From: Bin55 sp963664665
Lineage (GTDB): Bacteria; Pseudomonadota; Gammaproteobacteria; Pseudomonadales; Azotimanducaceae
Assembly: GCA_963664665.2 (NCBI GenBank)
Contig: CAXXMH010000004.1
Coordinates: forward strand, 558,001-622,000
DNA length: 64,000 nucleotides
Direction of reading: 5' to 3'
The notes under the pieces were generated by a model that was not told the DNA's origin, searched no databases, and was given only the letters and a program-made list of their open reading frames with translations. Every line of letters starts with the position of its first letter. The first letter of the stretch is position 1. Positions 1-9,509 of this stretch are shown here, piece by piece. The position numbers were made by a program, and so were the translations under genes.

Positions 1-1
1 C

Positions 2-157
2 GGCTCACAAGATCCGGTCGGATATGTTTGGACCAACATAGAGCTCAATTGGGAAGAGCATCGCTACGTTGAAGCGCGTCTCACTCGCGAGTCACGATCA
101 CTTCAAGTTACCGTGAATCGCGAGACTGTATTCAGTAGAACTTTGGACGAGCTCTAA
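2..157 (+). CDS. C-terminal fragment of an unidentified protein (cut by window start)
   Basis: An open frame enters from the left edge and runs for 51 codons to a TAA at 155-157. The visible residues are hydrophilic and alternate in a beta-strand-like way (V-T-V-N-R-E-T-V-F near the end), so it could be the last strands of a beta-rich domain. There is no motif I recognise. Its stop overlaps the stop of the convergent RND gene by four bases, a common arrangement for real convergent neighbours. The frame being open to the edge and this tail-to-tail fit are the only support. Confidence 0.45.
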   Translation, partial: GSQDPVGYVWTNIELNWEEHRYVEARLTRESRSLQVTVNRETVFSRTLDEL

Positions 158-3100
158 CCCGCGGGAGCCGGTAAGCTCGCGGCTTGATCGCTCGTTGGTG
201 TCGGAGCGACAGCAGCGCGATTCCAACCGATGTCCGCCAATGCTCGGATCCAGGTAGGAATCAGAATCAACGTGATCATCGTTGCGAAAAGAATGCCAAA
301 CGCAATTGAAATCGCCATATTTGCAATCATCTTGGCTTGCGATGACTGTTCAAAGAGGATGGGCATGAGCCCTAAGAAAGTCGTCAATGAAGTTAGCAGG
401 ATTGCGCGGAACCGAGCCTTTCCTGAACTCGTGATTGCACTTACGAGGTCTGCCCCGTCCGCAAGTTTGCGTTTGACGTAGTGAACTAGAATCAGACTGT
501 CATTCACGACCACACCGCTCAACGCAATGCAGCCGATCATTGAGACGAAGTTGAAAACAATCGTCTCGTCAAAGAGCGACCGCATGATCCAATGCCCAAA
601 TACCGCACCGATGATGCCGAATGGAATAACGCTCATGATTAGGATGGGTAACAAATACGAACGTAGCGGAATGGCCATCAACGCGTAGATGGTCACCATG
701 GCGAATGAAAACGCAACGATTAGCGAATTAACCCCAATCATCTCATCTCGCGTCGTTCCCCCAACCTTCCAAGTCACTCCAGGATAACGACTTACCAATC
801 CTGGCAAGAATTCCCGTTCGGCAGTGGCTAGGACTTGCTGGGGATTGACGAGGCCGCGTTCGGCTTCTGCAGATACCGCCAGGGTCCGAGCACCGTTTTC
901 GCGACGAACCGAACTGTAACCAGTATCTTCCTCATACTCAGCGACGGTGTCAAATGGCGCACTCGATCCGTCGGGGAGTCTAACCCACATGTTGTCAAGT
1001 GAACCTACGGACGATCGTTCGTCCTTCGGGTATTTCACCATCACTCGGAGGTTCGTGCTGCCGCGTTGAATCCGTTGTACTTCTGCGCCATATAGCGCAT
1101 AGCGCACTTGACGGCCCAAGTCGCTTAGGGTTAAACCCGCTGCCTGACCGGCAGGTTTAACGGCCAATCGCATTTCCCTCGGTCCGGCAGTAGCAGAACT
1201 CTGAACGTTGAACATGCCGTTAAAGTCGCGCAAATATTCGACGAGTTCGTCACCAGCACGTTCTAACGTCTCGGTGTTATCACCACGAAGGTTGATATCG
1301 AGGTCAGAGCCACTTCCCATACCTTGCGATGCGGAAATACTCAGGTCTTCTGCGTGCGCCAAGTCACCGACTTTTTCGCGCCAACGTCGAGCGACCTCCG
1401 CTGTATCGACGGGACGTTCACCCAGTTTGGAAAGCTCGAGCTGAAACCGTGCCTCGGTATTCTGGTTGCGTGTGTAGGCAAACACGTTCTGTATGACAGG
1501 GTCGCCGGTTTCTTCAAGGAATTCCTCTCGGAGTTCATCCAGCGCTCCATTGACGTGGTCAATGGTGTCGATCATGAGCTGATCTGGCGCGCCGTCAACA
1601 AGAGTTATCTCGCCGCGTACGAAATCACTTGAGCCGCCCGGGAAGAAACCGAAGGGTACGAGCCCGCTTGCGACTAGCATCGAAGCACCGATTAGGAGCA
1701 TAAAGAAAAAGGAAAGCGTTGCGTAGCGAAACTCCATACAACGTCTGAGGAGTGGCACGTATACGTTGTCGACGAATCGTTTTAGGTGCTTCTGTGTCCA
1801 ATCCGCGACCACATCCGTGCGACTATGCGACTTTTTCATCAATGCCAAGTGAGACGGCAAGATGAGCTTCGACTCGACGAGTGAGAAGAGCAAGCAGAAA
1901 ATTACCACGCTAGTGATTGGCACGATGATGTTCTTGATCGGACCTGTTGCGAACATGAGAGGCATAAACGCAGCTACGGTCGTCAGCACACCGAACGTCG
2001 CAGGGACTGCTACGCGTTGGGCGCCTCGCACGATGCTCGCGACGTTGTAACCCTTACTCATGGTCTCAGCGTGTGCGCTCTCCGCAATGATGATCGCGTC
2101 ATCTACCACAATGCCAATTACGACAATGAAACCGAAGAGACTTGGCATGCTGATCGTGACATCGAGTGCTGGAAGAAATATCACAGCACCGAGAAACGCA
2201 ACCGGTAAACCAACTACGACCCAGAGTGCTTCGCGCAAATGCAAGAAAACGCTTAAAGCGAGAAACACCAAGAACGCGCCGAACAGGAGGTTCTTGAGCA
2301 TCATGGTGAGATGCCCTTTGAGGTAGTAAGCAGAGCTCGCCCAGGCGGTTAGATCGATCGATGCAGGGAGCGTAGCGCTTCGTTTCTCAGCCCACTCAGT
2401 TACTGCCGCGGCGATGTCAACGTCATTCTCTTCCCCGCGGGCAAGTGCTTGAATGCCAATGGACGGCTTGCCGTTGAACAGCGTTATGTTCTTGTAATCG
2501 ACGAAGCCATCGTGAATAGCGGCGATCTGACCGAGTTTTAGGGATGTGCCGTCGGGGTTCGTGAGTATCGTGATCTTTTCATAGTCCTCGCCGGTATACG
2601 CTTGTCCGGTTGCGCGGACACGAATGGAGCCGCTCTCAGTCTCAATCGCGCCGCTTGACACATTGACGGACCACTGTCGGATGATTTGAGCGACACGTTC
2701 AAGCGTTAAACCATATCGCTGAAGTGTCGATTCACTGATTTCGATTCGAATCTCGTAAGGACGAACGCCGTTCAATTCGGCGAACGAGACGTCTTCCAAT
2801 GCAATGATTTCTTTTCGAAGTTGCTCTGCGACCTCCGCTAACGTCCTTGGGTCTACGTCACCTGACACTTGAACCGCGATAGCTTGCGGTTTGAACATTG
2901 TCATCTCCCCAATGCGCGGCGGATACGCATCCGGTGGAAACGAGCTGATACTGTCTACGGCTGCTTTCACCTCATTGGTGACTTCGATGAGGTCATAACC
3001 GGTCGCCAATACGATCGTTACCGAACTATTACCTTCGTTCGAGAACGAGTAATATCGATCAATTCCTTCAATATCCTTGATGGCTTCTTCGATCTTGACG

Positions 3101-3384
3101 GTAATGGTCTCTTCGATATCTTCCGGTGAAGTACCGGGATAGCTCATAGAAACTTGAATGCGTTCGGTTTCGAATGCCGGCATTGTTTCAACTTTGATGT
3201 TGAATAGCGTGTATATCCCGATGCCAACGACAAGCACCCAGATAAGGTTCGCGGCAACGTGATTGGTTGCAAACCACCCTATGAGCCCGGTGACACGTTG
3301 ATCGTGAGGCTGACCACTATCTCTGCTTGACGGCTCGTCTTGAGAGGTTAGTTTTGAGCTTGTATCGAATACATCGTCACTCAC
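154..3384 (-). CDS. RND-family efflux transporter permease (AcrB/MexB-like)
   Basis: Inner-membrane proton-driven pump subunit of a tripartite efflux system. The 1076 residues match the usual length. A first membrane segment lies near residues 44-62, followed by a large periplasmic domain, a central block of membrane helices around 360-500, a second periplasmic domain and a final helix block. The TM4 acidic pair typical of hydrophobe/amphiphile RND pumps is seen as VVDDA at about 426-430, and the pseudo-symmetric GVVVND motif starts near 957. The cytoplasmic N-terminus (about 35 residues) is longer than usual. The start is GTG at 3384, overlapping the end of the adaptor gene by 8 bp, so the two are translationally coupled. 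No outer-membrane TolC gene is in view. Substrate cannot be predicted. Confidence 0.95.
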   Translation of the reverse strand: MSDDVFDTSSKLTSQDEPSSRDSGQPHDQRVTGLIGWFATNHVAANLIWVLVVGIGIYTLFNIKVETMPAFETERIQVSMSYPGTSPEDIEETITVKIEEAIKDIEGIDRYYSFSNEGNSSVTIVLATGYDLIEVTNEVKAAVDSISSFPPDAYPPRIGEMTMFKPQAIAVQVSGDVDPRTLAEVAEQLRKEIIALEDVSFAELNGVRPYEIRIEISESTLQRYGLTLERVAQIIRQWSVNVSSGAIETESGSIRVRATGQAYTGEDYEKITILTNPDGTSLKLGQIAAIHDGFVDYKNITLFNGKPSIGIQALARGEENDVDIAAAVTEWAEKRSATLPASIDLTAWASSAYYLKGHLTMMLKNLLFGAFLVFLALSVFLHLREALWVVVGLPVAFLGAVIFLPALDVTISMPSLFGFIVVIGIVVDDAIIIAESAHAETMSKGYNVASIVRGAQRVAVPATFGVLTTVAAFMPLMFATGPIKNIIVPITSVVIFCLLFSLVESKLILPSHLALMKKSHSRTDVVADWTQKHLKRFVDNVYVPLLRRCMEFRYATLSFFFMLLIGASMLVASGLVPFGFFPGGSSDFVRGEITLVDGAPDQLMIDTIDHVNGALDELREEFLEETGDPVIQNVFAYTRNQNTEARFQLELSKLGERPVDTAEVARRWREKVGDLAHAEDLSISASQGMGSGSDLDINLRGDNTETLERAGDELVEYLRDFNGMFNVQSSATAGPREMRLAVKPAGQAAGLTLSDLGRQVRYALYGAEVQRIQRGSTNLRVMVKYPKDERSSVGSLDNMWVRLPDGSSAPFDTVAEYEEDTGYSSVRRENGARTLAVSAEAERGLVNPQQVLATAEREFLPGLVSRYPGVTWKVGGTTRDEMIGVNSLIVAFSFAMVTIYALMAIPLRSYLLPILIMSVIPFGIIGAVFGHWIMRSLFDETIVFNFVSMIGCIALSGVVVNDSLILVHYVKRKLADGADLVSAITSSGKARFRAILLTSLTTFLGLMPILFEQSSQAKMIANMAISIAFGILFATMITLILIPTWIRALADIGWNRAAVAPTPTSDQAASLPAPAG

Positions 3385-4603
3385 TGTATTTGACCCTCAT
3401 GCCGGGTAGTGGTTGGTCGATAGGTGTTATGCACACTAAATCACCGTCGGAGAGTCCGTCGGAAATATAGGCTAAATTACGATCTGATCGAATGACCGTA
3501 AGTTCCCGCGGGTATATCTCATCGGCATCGTCGACAACCCAAACGGTATCAGCCGCGTACATCGCGTGTCGAGGCAAGACGAAAACGTCACCCGCTTCAC
3601 GTCCTTCAATTTGCGCATTGACGAATGTACCAAACAGCAAGGGATGTTCATGCGAATTTGCGTTGTCATAGGGGTTCTCAACTTGTGCAACGACGTGCAC
3701 CACTCGCGATGCGTCATTGACGATACCTTCTGATCGCACGATGCTTCCTTGCCACACGGCTGGCTCATCCCGACCAATGTCTGCAGTCAGTCTAACAGGT
3801 ACGGTTTGATCACGTGAGAAATGCTCAAGATCGAGATACTGAAAGTCTCTCAGTGATACAGGCAGTCGAACTTCGGCGAGATCGATGGCAACTGTTGTGG
3901 CAATCTGCGCACCGGTATTAACAAACTGGCCTAAATCAGAGTGTTTCTCGACGATCATGCCATCAAATGGTGCCCGAATCACAGTTCGATCGAGATCCTC
4001 TTCTGCTTTCTCGAGCGCCGCTTTGTTTAGATCAAGATCTGCAAGTGCTTCGGCTAACTGAGGCTTGCGTAGCGTTAGATCAGACGCTTCATCGTTATCC
4101 GCGGAGAAACGGCGAAGCGTATTCCAGTTTTCGAGCGCCTGGGCCGCTAACGCTTGTTCGGTCTGAATCATCGTTCTTGACTTCGCCAGATCGGCCTGAG
4201 CACGTTTGCGTGCAGTTTCGTAATTTCGCGGATCTATTCGAGCAAGAATTTCATCTTTGGTAAAGAATCCGCCACTCTCCAGATTTGGCGAAACCTCGAC
4301 AATATGACCGGTTACCTCAGACACAATCGTCGTGCGAGTCCGCGGCGTTGCGACGCCTTGCGACGTCACAGAGAATTGCACGGATTCACGCCGCATTGGC
4401 AAGACTTGTACAAGTAATGCAGGCGGTTCGACTTCAAACCGTGGTGGAGTAGGCGGTTCGCGCGTTAGCGTCGCATAGACAAATCCCCCAGCCACTGCGA
4501 TAAAAGTAATCGGTAGCCCAACTTTTAGGAATACGCGTAGAAAGCGTCGCGGTCGCTTGACGGTTGTAGGTTTTGAGACTTCAGGCGTGGGTGTATCTGT
4601 CAA
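3377..4603 (-). CDS. RND efflux periplasmic adaptor subunit (membrane fusion protein)
   Basis: HlyD/AcrA-type adaptor of 408 residues linking the downstream RND permease to an outer-membrane channel. A single membrane anchor near residues 24-45 follows a short basic cytoplasmic tail (PRRFLRVFLK). Next come the first lipoyl half-motif (TSQGVATPRTRTTIVSEVTGHI region), a helical hairpin rich in Ala/Leu/Glu (about 130-205), the second lipoyl half (RTVIRAPFDGMIVEK) and a beta-barrel domain. It has no lipobox, so it is probably anchored by its transmembrane helix. It is the first gene of a two-gene minus-strand operon. The 355-bp space upstream is shared with a divergent PhyH gene and presumably holds both promoters. 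Confidence 0.93.
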   Translation of the reverse strand: MTDTPTPEVSKPTTVKRPRRFLRVFLKVGLPITFIAVAGGFVYATLTREPPTPPRFEVEPPALLVQVLPMRRESVQFSVTSQGVATPRTRTTIVSEVTGHIVEVSPNLESGGFFTKDEILARIDPRNYETARKRAQADLAKSRTMIQTEQALAAQALENWNTLRRFSADNDEASDLTLRKPQLAEALADLDLNKAALEKAEEDLDRTVIRAPFDGMIVEKHSDLGQFVNTGAQIATTVAIDLAEVRLPVSLRDFQYLDLEHFSRDQTVPVRLTADIGRDEPAVWQGSIVRSEGIVNDASRVVHVVAQVENPYDNANSHEHPLLFGTFVNAQIEGREAGDVFVLPRHAMYAADTVWVVDDADEIYPRELTVIRSDRNLAYISDGLSDGDLVCITPIDQPLPGMRVKYSE

Positions 4604-4958
4604 TTCTGATGTAGCGGCGTCCGCGCCCGAGTGGGGCGTCCAGATCGCTGCTTACGACTCCTTACTAATGCCGATGTACGACCTTTGAAATGCTGTTAGC
4701 ACAGACTAGCTGGGTCAGAGACCAGCACCCTATTGAATAGTTGTACGAAAACGCGCGAGGAATACGTTCGAGATCGGTCGAAGCTTTTTGATACGAATTG
4801 CGTAGCGCGCATGCGGCAGAAGCATTATATTGGCTTTTTGCGCCTGTTGACGGCGTTTCTCAGTTACCCGTAGACCAATCAATACCGGATTCATTGACGG
4901 TTGCTTACCAAAATCGTTAAACTCCTGCGAGTTGTGTATCGGCCAACGAACCTAAGTC
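4604..4958. other. Divergent intergenic region between the efflux operon and a PhyH gene
   Basis: 355 bp with no convincing open frame. It must contain the start signals for the minus-strand efflux operon and the plus-strand dioxygenase. A TTGACG hexamer at about 4899 lies 17 bp before TTAAAC, a possible weak sigma-70-like site for the plus-strand gene. I see no clear operator palindrome or T-run hairpin. Confidence 0.4.
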
Positions 4959-5735
4959 ATGTCACGAGCTAGCCCACAGATGAGTCGATTTGAACCTGCG
5001 TTGTTCGCGTCGCAAGGGTATATCGTGAGGAAAGGACTGATTTCGCAACCGATCGTGGCGCGTTTGAATGCCGCGACGGAAAAAGCCCTTGATCCACTGA
5101 TTGGTCCGGTCGAATTCGAAACAGAGGTCGGTTATCCAGGAGCGCCGGCAACTCGTGATGCGCACGGGGGTGACACTCCACGGCGGTTACTTCATGCGTA
5201 TGCAAGAGAGTCCGTATTTGCCGACTTAGCGACCGCACAGTCTATTAAGGACACACTCGCAGCCATTATGGGAACCGAGAATCTCTACTTGAGTCAAAAC
5301 CACCACAATTGTGTGATGACCAAGTATCCTGGTTATTCGAGTTCTACCAGTTGGCACCAGGATATACGATATTGGTCATTCGATAAGGCGGAGCTAGTCT
5401 CGATTTGGTGCGCGTTCGGGAATGAGACGCGAGAGAACGGCGCGCTTTCAGTCATCCCAAGTAGCCATATTGAAGACGTCGAACGGGGTCGATTAGATCG
5501 TGACCTATTCTTGCGTACAGACTTGGATGTAAATCAGGGATTGTTGGATCGACAAGTTCAGGTCGAATTGGATGCAGGAGACGTCATGTTTTTTCATTGC
5601 CGATTATTTCATGCGGCAGGTCGTAATGAATCGGACACCGTCAAGTACTCAGCCGTGTTCACCTATCACGACGGTGACAACCACCCGATTCCGGGTACGC
5701 GGTCTGAACGTTATCCCTCGATCCGGCTGCGCTAA
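4959..5735 (+). CDS. Phytanoyl-CoA dioxygenase (PhyH) family protein
   Basis: Fe(II)/2-oxoglutarate-dependent oxygenase of 258 residues. The facial triad can be read as H133-x-D135 (WHQD) and a distal His near 218 (CRLFHAAGRN). The segment before the distal His (LDAGDVMFF) is the usual strand preceding it, and Arg/Lys near 222-229 could hold 2-oxoglutarate. The family hydroxylates very diverse small molecules, so the substrate is unknown. A second ATG seven codons downstream (MSRFEP) is an alternative start. The Smr-domain gene follows after 19 bp on the same strand and may be co-transcribed. Confidence 0.88.
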   Translation: MSRASPQMSRFEPALFASQGYIVRKGLISQPIVARLNAATEKALDPLIGPVEFETEVGYPGAPATRDAHGGDTPRRLLHAYARESVFADLATAQSIKDTLAAIMGTENLYLSQNHHNCVMTKYPGYSSSTSWHQDIRYWSFDKAELVSIWCAFGNETRENGALSVIPSSHIEDVERGRLDRDLFLRTDLDVNQGLLDRQVQVELDAGDVMFFHCRLFHAAGRNESDTVKYSAVFTYHDGDNHPIPGTRSERYPSIRLR

Positions 5736-5754
5736 ATTCACAACGTAAATCGAA

Positions 5755-6336
5755 ATGACTGTAGAGATGAGCGAGTTTGAACGCGAAATGTCAGATGTCG
5801 CCAAACTCGAACGACCACCTCGTGTGGACGTGGCACCAGGACCCAAGCAGCCGACACCGGAGCAGATTGCTGCGCGAAAAAACGCAACGGAGGAACCATC
5901 CCCTAATTACCTGAGAGATTTTCTGGACGAAAGCAGTCAGGTGACGCCGGAACACGCCTTTCAGTGGCATCGCGAAGGGACACAAGTCGCGGTACTCGAC
6001 CGGTTGAAATTGGGTCACTACCAGTCTGGTGACCAGATCGACCTTCATCACAAATCAATTCGCGAGGCGCACGGATTGTTGTGGTCGTTTCTATCTGAGT
6101 CTATCGCTCAAGGTCATCGGAACGTTCGAGTGATCCACGGAAAAGGCGCTCGATCAAATCCACCGGCTCAACTAAAGAGCTACGTTGGCCAGGCTCTCAA
6201 AGAGCATGATGACGTATTCGCGTTTTGCACCGCACCGCCTGAGTTAGGAGGGGTCGGTTCGACGCTTGTTTGGTTGCGTAAGTCAGAACGCGAGAAGGAA
6301 GCGACGCGCGAACGTATTCAAAGCAAGCGAGGCTAG
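5755..6336 (+). CDS. Smr/MutS2-domain protein (SmrA-like)
   Basis: 193 residues, close to the size of proteobacterial SmrA-type proteins. The N-terminal 55 residues are charged and probably disordered. The Smr domain occupies about 90-175 and shows its two hallmark motifs, IDLHHKS (95-101, the D-L-H motif) and VIHGKG (126-131). Smr domains are structure-specific nucleases or nucleic-acid binders. The in vivo role of the stand-alone bacterial form is unsettled. The last four bases overlap the stop of the convergent acyl-CoA dehydrogenase gene. Confidence 0.9.
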   Translation: MTVEMSEFEREMSDVAKLERPPRVDVAPGPKQPTPEQIAARKNATEEPSPNYLRDFLDESSQVTPEHAFQWHREGTQVAVLDRLKLGHYQSGDQIDLHHKSIREAHGLLWSFLSESIAQGHRNVRVIHGKGARSNPPAQLKSYVGQALKEHDDVFAFCTAPPELGGVGSTLVWLRKSEREKEATRERIQSKRG

Positions 6337-7448
6337 ATTCGACCTTTTTGTAGGTCCAATTTGCCGCGCACCAAATTTAGTCTAAGTATGTCGCTCGCGC
6401 CTTCCGCTAGTCGCCATGTTCGAACCCGACGGTAGAGTTCCTCGAGTGGATGTCCACTCTGCAAGGCCATGCCTCCATGAAGCTGAATCGCCATGTCGAC
6501 GATTTCGCCGATTGTCTCGGTACAGTAAACCTTGCAGGCGATGACTTCGTTGATGACGTTTTCACCGGATTCTGCGATTCGTGCGGTTCGATACAGCATG
6601 CTACGAGCTGCAAAGGCCTTGATACGCATGTCGGCGTAGCGAAGCCGGACACCTTCTTTATTCCCGAGCGGCTCGCCGCTACGATGAGGTGCTTGTAGGT
6701 GCTCGGTAGTGCGGTCGATTACCCACTGCATGAGACCCACGCTTTGAGCAGCGAATACCAAGCGCGTGTCGCCAATCTGATTCATGGCACGAGGCATGCC
6801 GCGGCCCGGCTCGCCAATGACATGTGATCTAGGAACTTTCACGTCCTTAAAGAGCATGGACGCGTGGTGACTACCGTCTATTGAGCCAAAGGTCTGAACG
6901 ATCTCGATACCGGGTGTTGCCATATCGATCAGAACCATCGCAGGTCCCTTTTCATCAATCTCTACCATCGCATTGATGTAATCTGCCGTGGCACCGCCTG
7001 TCACATAGGACTTTTGTCCATTGATGATGAGCGACGTGCCATCGACAACCGCCCATGTCTTACGTTCGGCATCATCTGGTTCTGTGAACGCGAATGCGCC
7101 TCGTTTTTCTCCAGCAAGCATCGGCGCGAGGTATTCGCTTTTTAACGGTTCGCCGACGCCGGCTAGCACGCCAGGTTGTGGTCCAAATAGACCACGGATG
7201 TGGCACAGATTGTGAGCTCCCAGGGTTTCGTGGACGACGACGACCTCGAGCGGACCGGCGTCTAAGCCGCCGTGCTCCTGTGGCTGGGACAGACCATAAA
7301 CGTTAGCGTGCTTGGCAGCTGAGGTAATACGCGAAAGGCGTTCGATTTCCACAAGTGACTCATCGCGCGTGATTTCATTGAGTTCTGCGCACAGGCTTTC
7401 AATTTGGCGGCGACGTTCGGTTAGAGCGGTAGGTATAGATTCGGGCAT
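6333..7448 (-). CDS. Acyl-CoA dehydrogenase family protein
   Basis: FAD-dependent acyl-CoA dehydrogenase fold, 371 residues, slightly shorter than the usual 380-400. Visible marks are the AFAFTEPD flavin/substrate loop (about 117-124), YVTGGATADY (about 147-157), the QIGDTRLVFAAQSVGLMQ helix, and the C-terminal QLHGGMALQSGHPLEELYR and RLAEGASDILRLNL segments. Flavoprotein and CoA-ester function is well supported, but chain length or substrate is not. It stands alone on the minus strand, tail to tail with the Smr gene, so its pathway partners are elsewhere. Confidence 0.92.
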   Translation of the reverse strand: MPESIPTALTERRRQIESLCAELNEITRDESLVEIERLSRITSAAKHANVYGLSQPQEHGGLDAGPLEVVVVHETLGAHNLCHIRGLFGPQPGVLAGVGEPLKSEYLAPMLAGEKRGAFAFTEPDDAERKTWAVVDGTSLIINGQKSYVTGGATADYINAMVEIDEKGPAMVLIDMATPGIEIVQTFGSIDGSHHASMLFKDVKVPRSHVIGEPGRGMPRAMNQIGDTRLVFAAQSVGLMQWVIDRTTEHLQAPHRSGEPLGNKEGVRLRYADMRIKAFAARSMLYRTARIAESGENVINEVIACKVYCTETIGEIVDMAIQLHGGMALQSGHPLEELYRRVRTWRLAEGASDILRLNLVRGKLDLQKGRI

Positions 7449-7485
7449 TGATTTTCAAGAAGTTTGAGATTGAGCGACAGTGTCT

Positions 7486-7854
7486 CTAAAGGAACATTGA
7501 ACCGAACGAGAAGAAGGTCGCAACACAGAATAACAAGATTATTGAAGCCCAGATTGTCCAAAAGACCCAGTTTTCCATACGCGCGTGTTTGCGCACGAAC
7601 GCTTCGACTTCTTCTGGATCCATCGCGTAAATGGAAGACGGTAACGCGTATCGCGTAATACCGTCGCCGCGTCCTGGCAGTTTCATGAACAGATCATTCG
7701 TTTGATCTAGTGTTCGTTTCACGGTCATCAGGTCAATTCCGGTCGCGTCCCTAATCTGAACCGGGTGGAGCGACCGTTCTTCGTGATCACAGAAGCTGTG
7801 ATAGATAGCCAGAATTCGGCCAGTTTTCCCGCGAAAACGAAATATTCCTAGCAT
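7486..7854 (-). CDS. Small winged-helix-like protein with a C-terminal membrane anchor
   Basis: 122 residues. Residues 15-75 read like a winged helix: a helix (RILAIYHSFCD), HPVQIRDATGIDLMTVKRTLDQ as helix-turn-helix, then a short hairpin ending in TRYALPSS as a wing. A single hydrophobic helix near 95-120 (WTIWASIILLFCVATFF) would anchor it in the inner membrane with the HTH in the cytoplasm. I do not recognise a named family. The ATG directly follows the cmoB stop codon, so it is the third gene of a cmoA-cmoB-X unit. It could be a membrane-tethered regulator, but DNA binding is inferred from pattern only. Confidence 0.7.
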   Translation of the reverse strand: MLGIFRFRGKTGRILAIYHSFCDHEERSLHPVQIRDATGIDLMTVKRTLDQTNDLFMKLPGRGDGITRYALPSSIYAMDPEEVEAFVRKHARMENWVFWTIWASIILLFCVATFFSFGSMFL

Positions 7855-8775
7855 CTATTTCGTGCGCTTCGCGATCAACATCGCTCGTTTCGGCGCGGGA
7901 AAGCCTTCGACCGTGCGGGATTGATCGGTCGGGTCAAGTGCATCACATAACGATTGGAATGGCATGTATTGAGTCTTACGTTGCTCGTCTGTCGTCGTTA
8001 TGGAGACGTCTATGAGCTTAGGTTCGCTGAATCCGACTCTACGTAGTTTAGTTTCTAGGGTGTTAACACTTGGAATAAGATGAACGTTTCGCATGCCGGC
8101 GTAACGGTTTAGCGGTACGAAGTCTTCGCTAGCGACGATGGATTCAACGACGACGTGACCGCCCGCCCGGCATCGTTCGAATAGCGCTTTAAGGTGTGAA
8201 TCGGGATCTCGTTGATGGTAAATCACGCCCATCGAAACCACGACGTCGAATTCGTCTTGAACGCAGCTATGATCAAAACGCAAGGGGAGAACCACGTTTG
8301 CCGTTCGAGCAAACCAATTGACCAACGCTGCTTGTAAGACGTACAGTAGATATCCGTCAACACCAAGCACGGAATCGGCTCCGGCTTCGAGAGCGCGAAA
8401 TCCGAAGTAGCCATTACCGCATCCGACATCAAGAACCGTTTTCGAACGCCACTCAATGTGATCGCGAAGTCGATGCCATTTCACGTCGGAGCGCCATTCA
8501 GTATCGATCTTCCGACCAAAAAGATTCAGTGGTCCTTTTCGCCAAGGTACCAGACTTTTGATCACTTGATCTAGGACGTCGCCGGCGTCTCTGGGTAGTT
8601 CGTTCGATGTGCCTATTTGAAGCGTATCGCCAAAATCAGTTTGAGCTGGTTGCATATTAGGCAGTTGATTTAGTGAGGCAATCCAGCTATTCAGCTTTCC
8701 GTGAAGCAAGCTAGTCAGTTCGATCGAATAACCAGCCGTGCGCCAACTTGCCTCCAGCCATTCGCTGAATCTCAT
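7855..8775 (-). CDS. cmoB: tRNA U34 carboxymethyltransferase CmoB
   Basis: Transfers the carboxymethyl group of carboxy-SAM to 5-hydroxyuridine at position 34 of tRNA, the last step of cmo5U formation. Strong family marks are LVPWRKGPLNLFG, IDTEWRSDVKW, the Rossmann motif VLDVGCGNGY, VVSMGVIYHQRDP, YAGMRNVHLIPS and the C-terminal TVEGFPAPKRAMLIA. The longest frame begins at 8799, but I prefer the ATG at 8775. It overlaps the cmoA stop as ATGA and gives about 306 residues, near the 323 of E. coli. It is coupled to cmoA upstream and to a small membrane protein downstream. Confidence 0.96.
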   Translation of the reverse strand: MRFSEWLEASWRTAGYSIELTSLLHGKLNSWIASLNQLPNMQPAQTDFGDTLQIGTSNELPRDAGDVLDQVIKSLVPWRKGPLNLFGRKIDTEWRSDVKWHRLRDHIEWRSKTVLDVGCGNGYFGFRALEAGADSVLGVDGYLLYVLQAALVNWFARTANVVLPLRFDHSCVQDEFDVVVSMGVIYHQRDPDSHLKALFERCRAGGHVVVESIVASEDFVPLNRYAGMRNVHLIPSVNTLETKLRRVGFSEPKLIDVSITTTDEQRKTQYMPFQSLCDALDPTDQSRTVEGFPAPKRAMLIAKRTK

Positions 8776-9497
8776 GCTCTCGCTAGAAGTGAGACCCAAT
8801 TAAGCAGTCGAAACCACACCACGATCTGACTAAATCCAGCTTCCTTCAAACGTCTTTGATGAGTCTCGAGTGAGTCGATGATCATGACCTTTTCGAGTGC
8901 ATCTCGTTTCTGCGTGATTTCAAGATCGGAATAACCCTTCGCGCGTTTGAATGCGTGGTGGTAGTCGACAAACTCGTCGCCCGCCTGTATCTTTTCAGTC
9001 AGAATAAACAAACCGTCATCGCATAAACCTTCACGAACCTTCTTAAGCATGGTCAACCGTTGATCGGGTTCGATGAATTGCAGTACCAAATTCATGACAG
9101 CGACGTCTACATTCTTGATCTCGCTTTGGAATATGTTCTGCGTAATGAAGGTCGCGCGCTCATCACGGATGGCGTTCTGCGCGGCATCGACCATGGCTTC
9201 GGAGTTGTCGATTGCTACGATTTGAGTCTCAGGATGGGTTAGCTGGGTTAACAGAGATTGTGTCACGGTGCCACGCGAACAACCCAAATCGATACATCGC
9301 AATGGCCGCCCTACGATTCGGCTGTGCGCGGCGCTGATGACCCCGATGAGTTCAACGACGGTTTCGTAGCCGGGAACTGACCGCCGCACCATGTCGCTGA
9401 AGACTTGTGCGACGGCTTCGTTAAACTCGAAATCCTGGACCTTCGTTAGTTTTTCTGCGTAGAGACTATCTGACGAAGAGGATGTTTCCTCAGTCAT
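8772..9497 (-). CDS. cmoA: Carboxy-SAM synthase CmoA
   Basis: Makes carboxy-S-adenosyl-L-methionine from SAM and prephenate, the donor used by CmoB. 241 residues. Diagnostic pieces are FEFNEAVAQVFSDMVRRSVPGYE, CIDLGCSRGTVTQSL (SAM motif), VAIDNSEAMV, MNLVLQFIEP, ILTEKIQAGDE, HHAFKRAKGYSDLEI and SLETHQRRLKEAGF. The start lies only 12 bp from the start of the divergent ppk1, leaving almost no room for separate promoters. One or both promoters must therefore overlap the neighbouring coding sequence, or ppk1 begins a little later. Confidence 0.96.
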   Translation of the reverse strand: MTEETSSSSDSLYAEKLTKVQDFEFNEAVAQVFSDMVRRSVPGYETVVELIGVISAAHSRIVGRPLRCIDLGCSRGTVTQSLLTQLTHPETQIVAIDNSEAMVDAAQNAIRDERATFITQNIFQSEIKNVDVAVMNLVLQFIEPDQRLTMLKKVREGLCDDGLFILTEKIQAGDEFVDYHHAFKRAKGYSDLEITQKRDALEKVMIIDSLETHQRRLKEAGFSQIVVWFRLLNWVSLLARA

Positions 9498-9509
9498 AAT
9501 AAGAACAGG

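Noticed and set aside
1324..1632. Plus-strand frames of 60-100 codons inside the RND gene and similar antisense frames throughout
   Set aside because: They are shadows of well-supported genes on the other strand and have no family signature.
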